Notes: generated by a model not told the origin, from the sequence alone. DNA of 64,000 bases from Cephalotus follicularis (GCA_001972305.1 BDDD01002260.1:129454-193453), one strand, 5' to 3'. Shown: positions 13,167 to 23,628, counted from the first letter of the stretch. Program-made: numbers and translations.

Positions 13167-13252
13167 TCCTTCTTCACTAACACTGGCAGAGGATGAGGAG
13201 CAGAGTTGAGAGCAGGTGCCCGGGCAATACTCCTAGGAAGGGCCCCTCCTGG

Positions 13253-13524
13253 ATAGGTTCCGGGACCCTTCCTGGGCTGACCAGGGGAAGGGAAGAGACA
13301 GAGCTGAGGACCCCTCCTGGGCAGGCTTGGGGACCTTTCCTGGGCTGACCAGGGGAAGGGAAGAGGCAGAGCTGAGGACCCCTCCTGGGCAGGCTTGGGG
13401 ACCCTTCCTGGGCTGACCAGGGGAAGGGAAGAGGCAGAACTGAGGACCCCTTCTGGGCAGGCTTGGGGACCCTTCCTGGGCTGACCAAGGGAAGGGAAGA
13501 GGAAGAGCTGAGGTCCCCTCCTGG
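13253..13524. repeat. 68-bp tandem repeat, about four copies
   Basis: Units begin at about 13253, 13321, 13389 and 13457, 68 bp apart (core GCAGGCTTGGGGACC). The outer two are more diverged. Each unit contains a strong imperfect inverted repeat, CCTTCCTGG ... CCAGGGGAAGG. The array lies just inside the 3' LTR, where Tat elements often carry tandem repeats. Open frames through it on the minus strand arise because no stop falls in the unit, so I do not call them genes. Confidence 0.9.
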
Positions 13525-13985
13525 GTTAGGCGAGCTTGGCCCAAACCTCATAACCCATGCCAACTGTTGATAAGATGGGACACGACAGGTGTCACCTCGC
13601 GCTGCGCCCCCTCAATTAAAACCCATCATTACGCCATAAATTTCGAAATTTAAACGCCTGACTATTCGATGCCCGCGCATGACCCTTCGTAACTTAAACG
13701 TCTGACGCTTCGATGCCCCCGCATGACCCTTTGTTTACCTCTCCTGATTTGACAGTGGGATCTCCACCATTAAACGTAACTGGGATCTACGGTCCAGATC
13801 CGTCCTTAGGGCCTTTAAATATCCATTCTCCCCTTAAGGATCATCTTTACGCTTTCACAAACCCTAGGAGCAACAGATATCTCAAATCCTTTGCTTTTCT
13901 TTCCTTCAAACTTCGTCTTCTTCTTCACTCAAGAACACAGGTGAACCCAGTTTCCATTCACCTCTTACTTGTCACAGCTTCCCAC

Positions 13986-14945
13986 ATGACTTCGTCTTCC
14001 TCGTCCTCTCTCTCTGACAACCCCATGGCCAGAACGAAGCAGACCAAGAGATTTTTCAGGCGCCCAGAAACGGTGGCTCAGGCGTCCGCAGGTGTCACTG
14101 TTGTCGTTCGTCCCCTCCGTATGGAGGTGGAAATGGAGGCCTCCGCCATTGGGATCCCCAATGTCGAGGCTACGGGGGTCGGAGTTCAGGTCTTCCGGGC
14201 TGATTTTGATGAGACCTCCATGCGCCCACAAAAATTGGCGCAACTGGTCAGGGAGTACGCCATCCATGGTGGTCTGGATCTGGAGATCCCAGCTGACCCC
14301 AGGGCAGTCACAGTGAACCAGCCTGGACACTTTGTGGTGTTCCAAGATGCCTTGGAGCATGGGCTGAGGCTTCCGCTGCCGCCGTTCGCCGTCACCGTCC
14401 TCGGGCATTACTGGATCCAACCTTCAATGCTGCAAGCTCAGTCTTGGGGGTTCATCATCGGATTCCTTGTGCGCTGTCTTGAAGCGGACGCAGTGCCCAC
14501 CATTGGGTTGTTTAAAGAATTCCACACCGTGGCTCCCTCCCCAAAGAAACGAGGCTTTCACTTTAAGTTGCGGGTGAGTCGCCCCAAGTTGCTGGCGGAG
14601 AACACCAAGACAGTCAAGTGCTGGAGGGAGAAGTACTTCCTGGTCAAGAACCTCCCTGGCTTTACCCCCTATCCTTGGACGGACACACTGGACAACAGAC
14701 GCCTAAACCGGAGGTCTTTTCTGACCAGGGAAGAGACAGCGGACCTGAGGAGGCTGCCGACCCTGGCACCCGAGGATGTGCTGAAGGTGGTGTCCGAGGA
14801 CCGCCTGCGGGGGCATGGACTGAGCATGTCCATAGGCTGTAGGACCAGGCTGGAGCTGGAGGCGGAGGAGGTGCCAACAGGGGTCCGGAGAGAGAGGGAC
14901 CAGGGTGGCCATGGTGGAGCAGCTTCCCCGGCGGCCTCACAATGA
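13986..14945 (+). CDS. Opposite-strand gene of element A, 5' part (putative gypsy-type transposon domain)
   Basis: The frame is open from 13713. I prefer the in-frame ATG at 13986 because 13810-13960 looks like promoter and leader (a TTTAAATA box at about 13816, then pyrimidine-rich sequence). The protein is about 320 residues. After a basic, low-complexity N-terminus it contains a conserved region (PGHFVVFQDALEHGLRLP, then GHYWIQPSMLQAQSWGFI) typical of the plant family annotated as putative gypsy-type transposon (PF04195). Its biochemical role is unknown. It runs opposite to gag-pol of the same element. The frame ends at TGA 14943-14945, and a splice acceptor at 15041 suggests the ancestral gene continued into the coiled-coil part at 15042. 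Arg/Lys-rich segments suggest nucleic-acid binding, but that is inference. Confidence 0.75.
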   Translation: MTSSSSSSLSDNPMARTKQTKRFFRRPETVAQASAGVTVVVRPLRMEVEMEASAIGIPNVEATGVGVQVFRADFDETSMRPQKLAQLVREYAIHGGLDLEIPADPRAVTVNQPGHFVVFQDALEHGLRLPLPPFAVTVLGHYWIQPSMLQAQSWGFIIGFLVRCLEADAVPTIGLFKEFHTVAPSPKKRGFHFKLRVSRPKLLAENTKTVKCWREKYFLVKNLPGFTPYPWTDTLDNRRLNRRSFLTREETADLRRLPTLAPEDVLKVVSEDRLRGHGLSMSIGCRTRLELEAEEVPTGVRRERDQGGHGGAASPAASQ

Positions 14946-15041
14946 GAGAGCCGTACTAAGCCTTCTATGGGGCTACTTTTCTTTTTAAATTTGTGTTTAA
15001 CTTTTTAACATTCCTAACTGCTTCTTCATTTGTCTGTGCAG

Positions 15042-15551
15042 AAAATGGCACGCCAGGATTCCGCAATGGACCTGATCAGGTCCAGTCATGAACAGGCCCG
15101 CTCTGCCGACCTCGGGGTACAGAGGAAGGATGCCGAGAAGAGGCAGAGGGCCTTGGAGAAGTCGCGGAAGGCGGTGGAGAAAACGGCAGCCAGGCAGGCT
15201 GAGGCGAGTTCCAGGCTGGATGAGTTGCCCCGGACCATATCCGAGGAGGCCAAGGTGGCCAGTGATGCGGAGGCCAGGGATGCCAAGGCCGGGGCAGCCA
15301 GGCTGGCCCCGGAGGCGGCAGCCATGGCTGCGAAGGCCAGGGAGGCCAGGGTTGTGGAGGCCCGGGCTGCTGAGGCGGAGCGTGCCGCCTAGGCGGAGCG
15401 TGCCGCCTAGGCGGAGCATGCTATTGAGGCCAGGGTTGCCGAAGAGGCCCGAGCTGCTGGGGAGGTCCCAGCTACCGCGGCCAAGGAACCCATGTCCGAT
15501 GCAGAGCTCGGCCGTCCTTCGAAGAGGCAGCGGATGGACAAGGGGAAGGCT
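15042..15551 (+). pseudogene. Opposite-strand gene of element A, coiled-coil part, broken by B1
   Basis: It follows an acceptor-like TGTCTGTGCAG at 15041 in phase with KMARQDSAMDL. The segment is Ala/Glu/Arg-rich with heptad character, so a coiled coil. Two in-frame TAGs (15390-15392 and 15408-15410) lie in an exact 18-nt tandem duplication, so the duplication copied the stop. The frame then continues to DKGKA, where B1 is inserted (duplication AGGCT, 15547-15551), and resumes at 33586-33591. The role is unknown. The conserved reading frame on both sides of B1 shows it was one exon before insertion. Confidence 0.75.
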
Positions 15552-15637
15552 TGTTTAGCATAAAAATGTGTTGTTTTTAATGCGTTATTTGTGATATTTT
15601 ATGCCTTGGAATAGACTACTTTGGTTGTGTTATATTG
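15552..15637 (+). repeat. B1 left LTR, first 86 bp
   Basis: It matches the first 86 bp of the 32208 LTR almost base for base and is closer to it than to the 24840 LTR. It is cut at 15637 by the copia element. Confidence 0.88.
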
Positions 15638-16883
15638 TGTTGGCCTTTGCAACCCCGATTAATTGCATTACATATGTTATTTTGATGATTAACAAACGTA
15701 GATTACTTGTATGCATAATTCTTTAAGTTATAACTGCATATACTCACTTGATCTTATGTCCAAAGTTGTACCAAGAACATTTATGCAGATACAGGCAAAT
15801 CCAGCCGACTGGAAAGCAAGCCAGTCGACTGCCAAGGTTAAACAGTCGACTCCCAAGGTTATGTCATCGACTGCTTCTTCAACCAAACTCAGAATCTGCA
15901 GAAACACCAATCCAGTCGACTGCCAGGCAAATCCAGTCGACTACCACAGGGCATCAGTCGACTGCCATGGGTACGAAATCAGGCAGTAGCTTCTGTAACA
16001 TTTAAACACCCAATCCAGCCGACTAAAGCAGGGCATCAGTCGATTGCCAGGGGGTCCAGTTGACTGCCAGGGAATCCAGCCGACTGTTTTCAATTGTGCA
16101 ATTTCAGACAGTAGCATTTGTAACCTCCAATTTCAGCTCAACACCCGACTGGAAGAGAGCATCCAGTCGACTGCCAGATAGACCGGTCGACTGCCTACAG
16201 GATCCAGCCGACTGCCCAACCCCAACGGCTATATTCAAATGTACGCGCCATCAATCCAGCTGACTGCCGTCCAAATCCAGCCGACTGGATTTGTAACAGA
16301 CAGTTAAAAATAGATCCGTTAGAGGCACACCTATTTAAGGAAATTTGGAGCTCTTGCACAAGTGATCAAGCATTCAAGTTGCATATTCTCTCAAGCTATC
16401 TCAAGTACAATACCAAGCTTTCACACAATCAAAAGAGATCAAATTCAAAGCAATCCTAAACATTACAAAGCTTTACTCTTACATTACATATACACTTGTA
16501 GCTTTGTTTAAAGTGAGCTTTATTGTAAAGCAAATTCCTACGAATTTGTAACTTTCAAACACTTATTTCACTCATACAAGAGATGTTGTCTCTTGTATTG
16601 CTCGGTTGGAGCAAAGTTGTAATTCGCTTGGTTGGAGCAAAAGTTGTTGGAGCTCGGTTGGAGTTTCAAGCCCGGATTGGGGCATACCTAGTGAATACTC
16701 AAGGGGAGGCCTTGAGGAGTGGACGTAGGCAGTTTCCCGAACCACTATATATCCGTTTGCAATCTCTAAACCCTACACTCTTTACATTTCCGCAATTGTG
16801 TGTTTGTGTTTATTCAATTATTTTGTGGTATAATTGCTAGTAATTTTTATAAGTCCATTCGCCCCCCCTCTAGACTTCCTACA
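15638..16883 (+). repeat. Copia element C 5' LTR (1246 bp)
   Basis: It runs from TGTTGGCC to CTTCCTACA, directly before the PBS. It contains a 17-unit palindrome array (15802-16288) and a CTATTTAAGG TATA-like box at about 16331, which places the array in U3 upstream of the likely transcription start. The partner LTR at 21937 differs mainly by C/T and G/A transitions in the stretches compared. Confidence 0.93.
15802..16288 (+). repeat. Array of about 17 GTCGAC/GCCGAC palindromes (element C LTR)
   Basis: About 17 copies of a 10-12 nt word, most often CAGTCGACTGCC or CAGCCGACTG, spaced irregularly by 10-60 bp. Variants differ mostly by C/T at position 4. GCCGAC copies match the published DRE/CRT core bound by plant DREB/CBF factors; GTCGAC copies are perfect palindromes. 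An upstream anchor, ATGCAGATACAGG, lies at about 15783. The matching 3' LTR array is at 22101-22587. Confidence 0.92.
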
Positions 16884-16885
16884 AT

Positions 16886-16897
16886 TGGTATCAGAGC
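16886..16897 (+). other. Primer-binding site, initiator Met tRNA (element C)
   Basis: TGGTATCAGAGC begins two bases after the 5' LTR. It is the standard complement of the plant initiator-Met tRNA 3' end. Confidence 0.95.
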
Positions 16898-16938
16898 GGG
16901 TTACTCTTTATTAAAGATTAACATCTTGAGTTTAGATC

Positions 16939-18726
16939 ATGGCCTCTACTAGCATGAACAACCAATCCCGACACAATGACGATGTCTCCGAATTTAAGGT
17001 CTCATTCTTTAGTGGTGACGATTTTCCTTATTGGAAAAGCCGTATGGAGATATACCTTAAGTCTAGAGACTTTAGGAATTGGCTTAGTGTTAAAAATGGC
17101 CCTCACAACCCTATGAAGCAAAATGATAAAAACGAACTCGTTTCTAAACCGGAAGACGAATGGGATGAGGAGGACTTTAGAAAATTGACTATAGATAACA
17201 AGGCCTTGAATATATTACTTGTATCTTTAGACAAGACCGAATACAGTCTCGTTAGGAGATGTACTTCCGCACATGAGGTGTGGAAATTGCTCATCCTTAC
17301 CCACGAGGGTACCGAGCAAGTTAAGAATGCTAAACTTGCCTTACTAAATAGAGATTACGAATTATTCAAAATGCAACCGAACGAATCGATTAAGAATTTG
17401 TATAATCGGGTGCTTGACATTACTAATGGTTTGCTTGGTCTTGGTAAGGTATTTGGGCAGGACGAACTTGTAAGGAAATTGCTAGGGTGTCTCAATGATG
17501 AGTGGGAACCCAAGGTAACGGCAATTGAAGAATCCAAAGACTTGAAGACCATGGAAATTGAAGAACTTCTTGGCTCCCTCATGACTCATGAGGTAAAATT
17601 GAACAAAAGATCCGCAAATGTGGTGGAGACAAAGCCGCAAGAGGAGAGAAGAAAGGACATTGCTCTCAAAAGTACACACAAGGAAGAAATGTCTAGTGAA
17701 GATGAGCTAGAGGAAGAGGAATATGTTCTCTTTGCGAAAAGGTTCACTAAATTTGCAAAGATGAACAAAGCAAGAAGGTTCCAAAGAAAGAACTTCAACA
17801 AGGGAGAGGGAAGCAAGATGGATCCTCCCACATGCTTTGAATGCAATAAACCGGGGCACATCAAAGTTGATTGTCCACAATTGAAGAAAAAGAAGTTATT
17901 CAAGAAGAAAGCACTCAAGGCATGGCACCTTAGTGATGACGAATCATCCGATGATGAAGTCACCGAGCAAGTGGCAAACCTATGCTTCATGGCATTGAGT
18001 GATGATGAGGATAGCGAAAATGAGGTAGGTGACTCTTACACTTTTGGTGAATTGTAATTTGCATTTGATGAATTGCTTGTAGAATTTAAGAAAAAATGTT
18101 CACAATGTTCACTTCTTAAGAAAACCATGACTAGTGTAGAAAAAGAAAAGGATTTACTAGTTGTTGAAAATGAGCATTTAAGAAATGGCATTGCTATGTT
18201 AGAGCATGAACTAGGTAAAAAGGAAAATGACATAGCTAAACCTAATTCATCTAGTGACATTGCATTAGAAAAAGAAGTAGAGTCCCTAAGAGAAAAGAAT
18301 GTGAATTTAGAAAAATCTTTTAGTAAATTCACATTAGGTAGCAATAAACTAGAAGAAATGCTAGGTAGCCAAAGATCTTACCTAGATAAGACCGGTATAG
18401 GTTATACCCCTCTAGAGGTTAAAGCTAAATTGAAAAATGCTAAAATAAGACCTCATTGTACTTATTGCAATAAATTGGGACATACTAGAAATAAATGTTT
18501 TAGAAGAATTGCACATTCACATCACTCACACACTAGACCATCACCTTATCATGATCCAATTACTTTTAGACAAGTGTGGGTTCCCAAGGGAACTATTAGT
18601 CCTAAAAGTAACATTAAAGGACCCAATAAACAATGGGTACCAAGATCAAATTCTTTTAATGTTTTTGTAGGTGGAACAATGCTTGCGGGCAAACCACAAA
18701 GAGGAGCAACCGTGGTATGTGGATAG
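16939..18726 (+). pseudogene. Copia element C gag (one in-frame stop)
   Basis: Gag packages the element RNA into virus-like particles. The frame opens at ATG 16939 and is interrupted once by TAA 18055-18057, then continues in the same frame to 18726. The first part (372 aa) has the plant copia gag fold (FSGDDFPYWKSRMEIYLKS near residue 24) and a zinc knuckle CFECNKPGHIKVDCP near residue 298. The second part (after 18057) is a coiled coil followed by another knuckle-like CTYCNKLGHTRNKCF. Lys-rich linkers fit RNA binding. The frame overlaps pol in another frame at 18671-18726. Without readthrough the stop leaves a gag lacking the second knuckle. Confidence 0.88.
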
Positions 18727-19936
18727 CGGGTGCTCAAAGCACATGACGGGTGACAAAAGCCTTTTCATCGATCTTAAAGAAGTTGATGGAGGAAAGGTCA
18801 CCTTTGGGGATAACAACAAGGCCAAGATTTGTGACATTGGTTCAATTGGTAACAATTTCTCAACTCTTATTGAAAATGTATCTTATGTTGTACGCCTTAA
18901 GCATAATTTGCTTAGTGTGAGTCAATTATGTGATAAAGGATACAAAGTTAATTTTGAGTCCTCACTTTGTCACATTATTGATTCTAGCACCAATATTGTA
19001 AAGTTTGTTGGTCTTAGACAAGGCAATGTGTATGTGGTTTACTTAAAAGAAATGTTTTCAAAAGATGTTTGTTTTAATGCAAACACAAATGACAAATGGC
19101 TTTGGCATAGAAGGTTAGGCCATGCTAGCATGGATGTCCTTGCCAAACTTTCTAGAAAATACTTAGTTATTGGTTTGCCAAAAATGAAATTTGAAAATGA
19201 TAAATTGTGTGATGCATATGCACAAGGCAAAGAAACTAGAACATCTTTTAAAGCAAAAAATGTTGTTTCAACTACTCGTATTTTACAACTATTGCACATT
19301 GACTTGTTTGGACCAACTAGAACTTTAAGTCTTGGTGGTAAACAATATGGCTTAGTTATTGTTGATGATTAATCTAGGTTTACTTGGGTTATATTCTTAG
19401 CTTTAAAGAGTGATGCCTTAGATTCCTTTGTTAATTTTGGTAGACGAATTCAAAATGAAAAGAGTCTATCTATTGTTAGCATACGTAGTGATCACGGCAA
19501 AAAAATTGAAAACCTTGGTTTTGAAACTTTTTGTAATGAACTAGGTATTCACCATAACTTCTCAGCTCCTAGAACTCCTCAACAAAATGGTGTTGTTGAG
19601 AGGAGGAATAGAACCCTAAAAGAAATGGGGAGAACCATGCTTTGTGAAAATAATTTACCTAAATACCTTTGGGCGGAAGCCGTGAACACCGCATGCTATA
19701 TAATAAATAGAGTCATGATTAGATCAATTTTAAAGAAAACCCCTTATGAGCTTTTCAATGAAAGAAAACCAAGTGTTAGTCACTTGAGACCTTTTGGTTG
19801 CAAAGTTTTCGTTTTAAATAATGGGAAAGATAACCTTGGAAAATTTGATGCCAAAAGTGATGAATGAATTTTTCTAGGCTACTCTTAAAATTCTAAGGCA
19901 TATAGGGTGTTTAATAAAAGAACTTTATTTCTCATT
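18671..19936 (+). pseudogene. Copia element C protease-integrase, truncated before RT
   Basis: This is the pol N-terminus in a different frame from gag. The aspartic protease has WYVDSGCSKHMTGD (copia DSG form). It is followed by the GAG-pre-integrase segment (WLWHRRLGHASMDVL, with later zinc ligands) and the integrase core (LHIDLFGP, then IRSDHGKK, then NGVVERRNRTLKE), giving the D,D,E residues. In-frame stops are TAA 19370-19372, TGA 19865-19867 and TAA at about 19886-19888. After YRVFNKRT the copia homology ends abruptly at about 19930 and sequence with GTCGAC motifs begins. There is no trace of the RT catalytic YVDD region or RNase H, so the element could not copy itself. Confidence 0.9.
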
Positions 19937-19946
19937 CTGCAGAAAA

Positions 19947-20018
19947 CAGCCGACTGGACAATTGGTCCAGTCGACTGCCTTGCCATCCAGTTGACTGCCA
20001 TTAGTGGCCAGTCGACTA
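19947..20018 (+). repeat. Short palindrome array at the copia replacement junction
   Basis: Four copies (CAGCCGACTGG, CAGTCGACTGCC, CAGTTGACTGCC, CAGTCGACTAG) immediately follow CATTCTGCAGAAAACAG at the point where integrase homology stops. The same anchor precedes the array in the B1 LTR (32375). It suggests that the foreign block entered as a piece carrying its own array, or joined at it. Confidence 0.88.
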
Positions 20019-20133
20019 GAACCACGACAGTCAGGGTTTTTAACCCAAAATCCCTACTGTTTTTTCATTCTCTCTCAAATCAAAAACCTCCCAAACACAT
20101 TTCTCTCTCAAAATCTGACCTGCAATCTTCAAT

Positions 20134-21288
20134 ATGGGACCAAAGAGAGCAAGAGCATCTACTTCAAGGCTACCTAGGGGCTCACAAGTGGAACTTGACT
20201 TCAACAATGACCTCTTTCTCTCCAAGGAGAAAGAAAATAGGTATAATTCTCATTTTAGCTCAGTTAAACTACATTTGGAGAAGTGGTTATCTAGGGATGT
20301 TCTCATTAGCAATCTTGCGATTGTAATGACGTGATTAGAGACTATGGGTTGGTTTGATTATATTTGCTCATCTCACATTATATACCCCAGGCTTGTGAAA
20401 ATGTTTTATGCCAATTTAGCATCCTCCACCACTTGCATTGCCAATTCATTTGTTTTAGGCACTCCTATTTCGATTACTCCCGACTTAGTTGCCGAAATAT
20501 TAGGAATTCCTAATGAAGGAATTACTAATTTTCATGATATTGGAAGAACGGAGGCCTTAGGAATTTGCTTAGAGCAACCAAATGTCAATCCACTTTTGAA
20601 TGTGACTAGTAGCCATTTGCCTATTGCTTCTAGGATCATTCTACTTCTTGTAACAAACACTTTTCTTCCAAAAGAAGGATCACACACCCTCCCCTCCGAG
20701 CGCGACCTTAAATTCGTCGCTTGTGTTAAGAACAGAACCCAAATTAACCTTCCCTATCTTATTGTCAACCACCTCTTGTCTAGACCAAATCACACTCCAT
20801 ATCCTATGCTTCTCAATAGGATCATTTCGTTTGTCCTTACTTCACTTAACATAGAAATTCCGGATGATGAGCAAAATATTAAACCTTCCCATAAGCAGTT
20901 AGTGAATAAAGCGGGACTTAGACATTGTAACATTGTTTTTGAGGATGGTGAGTGGGTCAAGTTGCAAGGAAGAGGTAGAGAGCAAGCAAGAGAACAAGTG
21001 GATGTTAGGGTTGGGGATGATGATGATGATGATGAGGACGATCTTCAACAGTTTGAGATGCGTCCGAGTGTTGGCCCGAGCAGCAGCAGCAGCAGGCCTA
21101 CCTTGGAGTCTCTTCTGGCAAGAATGGATCTTGCCCAGGCCGACATCGAGTTTATCAAAGGGGAAATGCATCAGTTTCGTGAGGGACAAGCAAACATTCT
21201 TCAAAGTCAAGCCGATCTTCTTCGGGGACAAGCAAACATCATTGACATGTTTCAAAATGCTTTCCCTCAGCACCCTCCTCCCTCTTGA
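20134..21288 (+). pseudogene. Extra ORF in copia C, putative plant transposon protein type, one stop
   Basis: The frame opens at ATG 20134 (MGPKRARAST, a basic start) and is broken once by TGA 20332-20334, then is open to 21288 (385 codons in all). The middle reads as the plant-specific domain often annotated putative plant transposon protein (PF20167-like): NSFVLGTPISITPDLVAEIL, then LPYLIVNHLLSR. The C-terminal part has an acidic DDDDDDEDD run, a Ser run and a Gln-rich coiled coil. It sits where RT/RNase H should be and has a pyrimidine-rich leader (20045-20130). Function unknown. Assignment to the domain is from remembered sequence character and should be tested by HMM. Confidence 0.65.
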
Positions 21289-21936
21289 GCTTACATTTGC
21301 ATTATCATGTTTTTCTAGTGTATTGCGAAAAGTTTGTTTTGTAATGGTTGATAAGCTTTGTAAAACACAAGTTATGTTGGTTAATGCATTTGATGTTTCT
21401 TCAAGTATTTAAGGATAAAATGCTTTGATAATTATTGTTTTATAAATGTGGTTTATGATTGAGGCTTTATGTGTTAAATGCCAAAGTGTTTTAATGTTTA
21501 ATGCTTTGTGTTGGATGAATGTCATTTATATGAATGTCTCTCATTGCATTTTTTTTAAACGGTATATGTATGCATATGTTGAGGGGGAGCTCTTCAATCC
21601 ATGCTATGATTGAAGGGAAGCTTCCACTTCTCTTTTTGTTGTTTGACAAAAAGGGGGAGAGATATTGCACATTATTGTTGCACATTATTGCATGAATATT
21701 GAAAGTTTGCATAAATGAAGTTGAATGCATTTGGGGAATATTTAGGGAATATATTGCAAATATTGCATATTGATGAGATGGCTTGTAATCTTGCTTTGAG
21801 CAAGTGTACTTTGTTATGACAAATGCATTGGATATGCCTATATTGGTAAATTTGGACTTTGGAACTAAAATGGGTAAAATTTGTCAAGATTTATGCAAAA
21901 TATGCATGTTTTGTCAATCATCAAAAAGGGGGAGAT
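21289..21936 (+). other. Copia element C 3' untranslated region and polypurine tracts
   Basis: Non-coding. It contains AAAAAGGGGGAGAGAT at about 21649-21664 and a second tract, AAAAAGGGGGAGAT, ending at 21936 directly before the 3' LTR. The second is the functional-position polypurine tract. Duplicate tracts are common in SIRE/Maximus elements. Confidence 0.85.
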
Positions 21937-22648
21937 TGTTGGCCTTTGCCACCCCGATTAATTGCATTACATATGTTATTTTGATGATTAACAAACGTAG
22001 ATTACTTGTATGCATAATTCTTTAAGTTATAACTGCATATACTCACTTGATCTTATGTCCAAAGTTGTACCAAGAACATTTATGCAGATACAGGCAAATC
22101 CAGCCGACTGGAAAGCAAGCCAGTCGACTGCCAAGGTTAAAGAGTCGACTCCCAAGGTTATGTCGTCGACTGCTTCTTCAACCAAACTCAGAATCTGCAG
22201 AAACACCAATACAGTCGACTGCCAGGCAAATCCAGTCGACTGCCACAGGGCATCAGTCGACTGTCATGGGTACAAAATCAGGCAGTAGCTTCTGTAACAT
22301 TTAAACACCCAATCCAGCCGACTGAAGCAGGGCATCAGTCGACTGCCAGGGGGTCCAGTCGACTGCCAGGGAATCCAGCCGACTCTTTTCAATTGTGCAA
22401 TTTCAGACAGTAGCATTTGTAACCTCCAATTTCAGCTCAACACCCGACTGGAAGAGAGCATCCAGTCGACTTCCAGACAGACCAGTCGACTGCCTACAGG
22501 ATCCAGCCGATTGCCCATACCCAACGGCTATATTCAAATGTACGTGCCATCAATCCAGCTGACTGCCGTCCAAATCCAGCCGACTGGATTTGTAACAGAC
22601 AGTTAAAAATAGATCCGTTGGAGGCACACCTATTTAAGAAAATTTGGA
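21937..22648 (+). repeat. Copia element C 3' LTR, truncated by gap
   Basis: It matches the 5' LTR from TGTTGGCC to about its position 712 (AAAATTTGGA), then Ns begin. It has the same palindrome array (22101-22587). In several units the two LTRs differ by a single transition, such as CAGTCGATTG against CAGTCGACTG, so the arrays were identical at insertion and decay by transitions. Confidence 0.93.
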
Positions 22649-22673
22649 NNNNNNNNNNNNNNNNNNNNNNNNN
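22649..22673. other. Assembly gap (25 N)
   Basis: Twenty-five Ns. The sequence on the left is mid-LTR of the copia element and on the right is a Tat fragment, so an unknown length is missing. Order and orientation across it are not proved by sequence. Confidence 0.99.
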
Positions 22674-23236
22674 GGTCGAGGCATGGCCACATTGGAAAGA
22701 AACTGGCTCGCCCGGCCCAAGCTCAACTAAACGAAGTTAAAAAGGCTCAGGACTCCTCGGACTCGATCGACAATTGGAACCTTGAGCGCTTGAGGACTTG
22801 AGTGAAGAGAGGCACAGAAGAAGGGCCTGGAGGCCAACCTGAAACTTAGCCCAAAGCACTAAAATTCCATGGACGAGGTCACTCAAGCTTTGGCAGTCCT
22901 CGTAGGACCCTTTATTTCTAAAAATGCTTAAGTAATTATAAGAAAATTTTTGCACTCACAGGTTGAGTTCTTGGTCTGCTCGGACAAGTTCCTATGGGTT
23001 TGCCGAGGAGAGTATCGTCTGACCTAAGAGGTTTTAGGACAGGTCGGCTGAGCTTTCAGTCCACTTGGAGACACTTGTATTAAAGTGCTCAGTCCGACGA
23101 GCTTGATCGTTGCGAGTTCCCATGGATTCGCCTTTCAAGTCACGATTTTAGGTCTGGTTGGACAAGTTCCTATGGTGTTGTCGACCAGTGTTTGCTCCCT
23201 TAGGAGTCTTAGTGCTTCCTTGGAAGTCTTTAGGCG

Positions 23237-23319
23237 TGCTCCTCGGAAGGAGTCTTTGCTGATGAATATAGGTGCTCCTCGGAAGGAGTCTTTGGTATGC
23301 TCCTCGGAAGGAGTCTTTG
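23237..23319. repeat. Three hairpin-T repeats in A' spacer
   Basis: Three copies of GCTCCTCGGAAGGAGTCTTTG. In each, CTCCT pairs with AGGAG across a CGGA loop and is followed by a T tract. Counterparts with different stems occur in A at 37695-38150. Confidence 0.85.
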
Positions 23320-23628
23320 GTATGTGCATCCTTGGATGCTCTTGAATGCCTGTTTCACTGGTCTGTCTGAGACCTCGGCTTGTGTTGGTTTTCCTTTTGA
23401 GAATTAGCCTCCGTAAGGCTTAGGAAGCTTTAGATCCCTAAATGCCCCCTTGGGGGCATGGTCTGAGATGCTTAGCTTAAGACTGAGGGAGCTGATCGGT
23501 GGCTGTTCAGAGGTTTGAGGACATGAACATTGGACCTCCGGTCCCTTGCAAACTTGGAACTATAATGTTGAACACAAATCTTGGACGAATCTTGAAAAAA
23601 TTCAAACTTCATTGAAAATATCTTACAA

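Larger units (their letters stand above)
15638..22648 (+). mobile_element. Element C: SIRE/Maximus-type Ty1/copia, RT missing, truncated by gap
   Basis: LTRs begin TGTTGGCCTTTGC and carry the TTTTGATGATTAAC string common near the start of SIRE/Maximus LTRs. The 5' LTR is followed by an initiator-Met-tRNA PBS, then gag, protease and integrase in copia order. The integrase frame breaks off at about 19936. The RT/RNase H region is absent, replaced by a leader with GTCGAC motifs and a different ORF (20134-21288). A polypurine tract precedes the 3' LTR, which ends at the N gap. Insertion into the B1 LTR left TATTG at 15633-15637; the matching right duplication is lost. Confidence 0.88.

Noticed and set aside
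13177-13563. Pro/Ser-rich minus-strand ORFs through the 68-bp array
   Set aside because: Open frames exist in two registers because the repeat unit lacks stops. No start context and no domain.
14992-15560. Minus- and plus-strand Leu/Gly- and Arg/Pro-rich ORFs overlapping the coiled-coil exon
   Set aside because: Other-frame shadows of the GC-rich Ala/Glu exon.
15711-16263. ORFs through the copia LTR palindrome arrays
   Set aside because: The repeated Ser-Thr-Ala/Val-Asp-Cys peptides are translations of the GTCGAC array, repeated in both LTRs. The array explains them fully.
15802-16288. CRISPR-like spaced repeat array
   Set aside because: Plant nuclear DNA, repeats of only about 12 nt, irregular spacers and location inside LTRs. 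It is not a CRISPR array.
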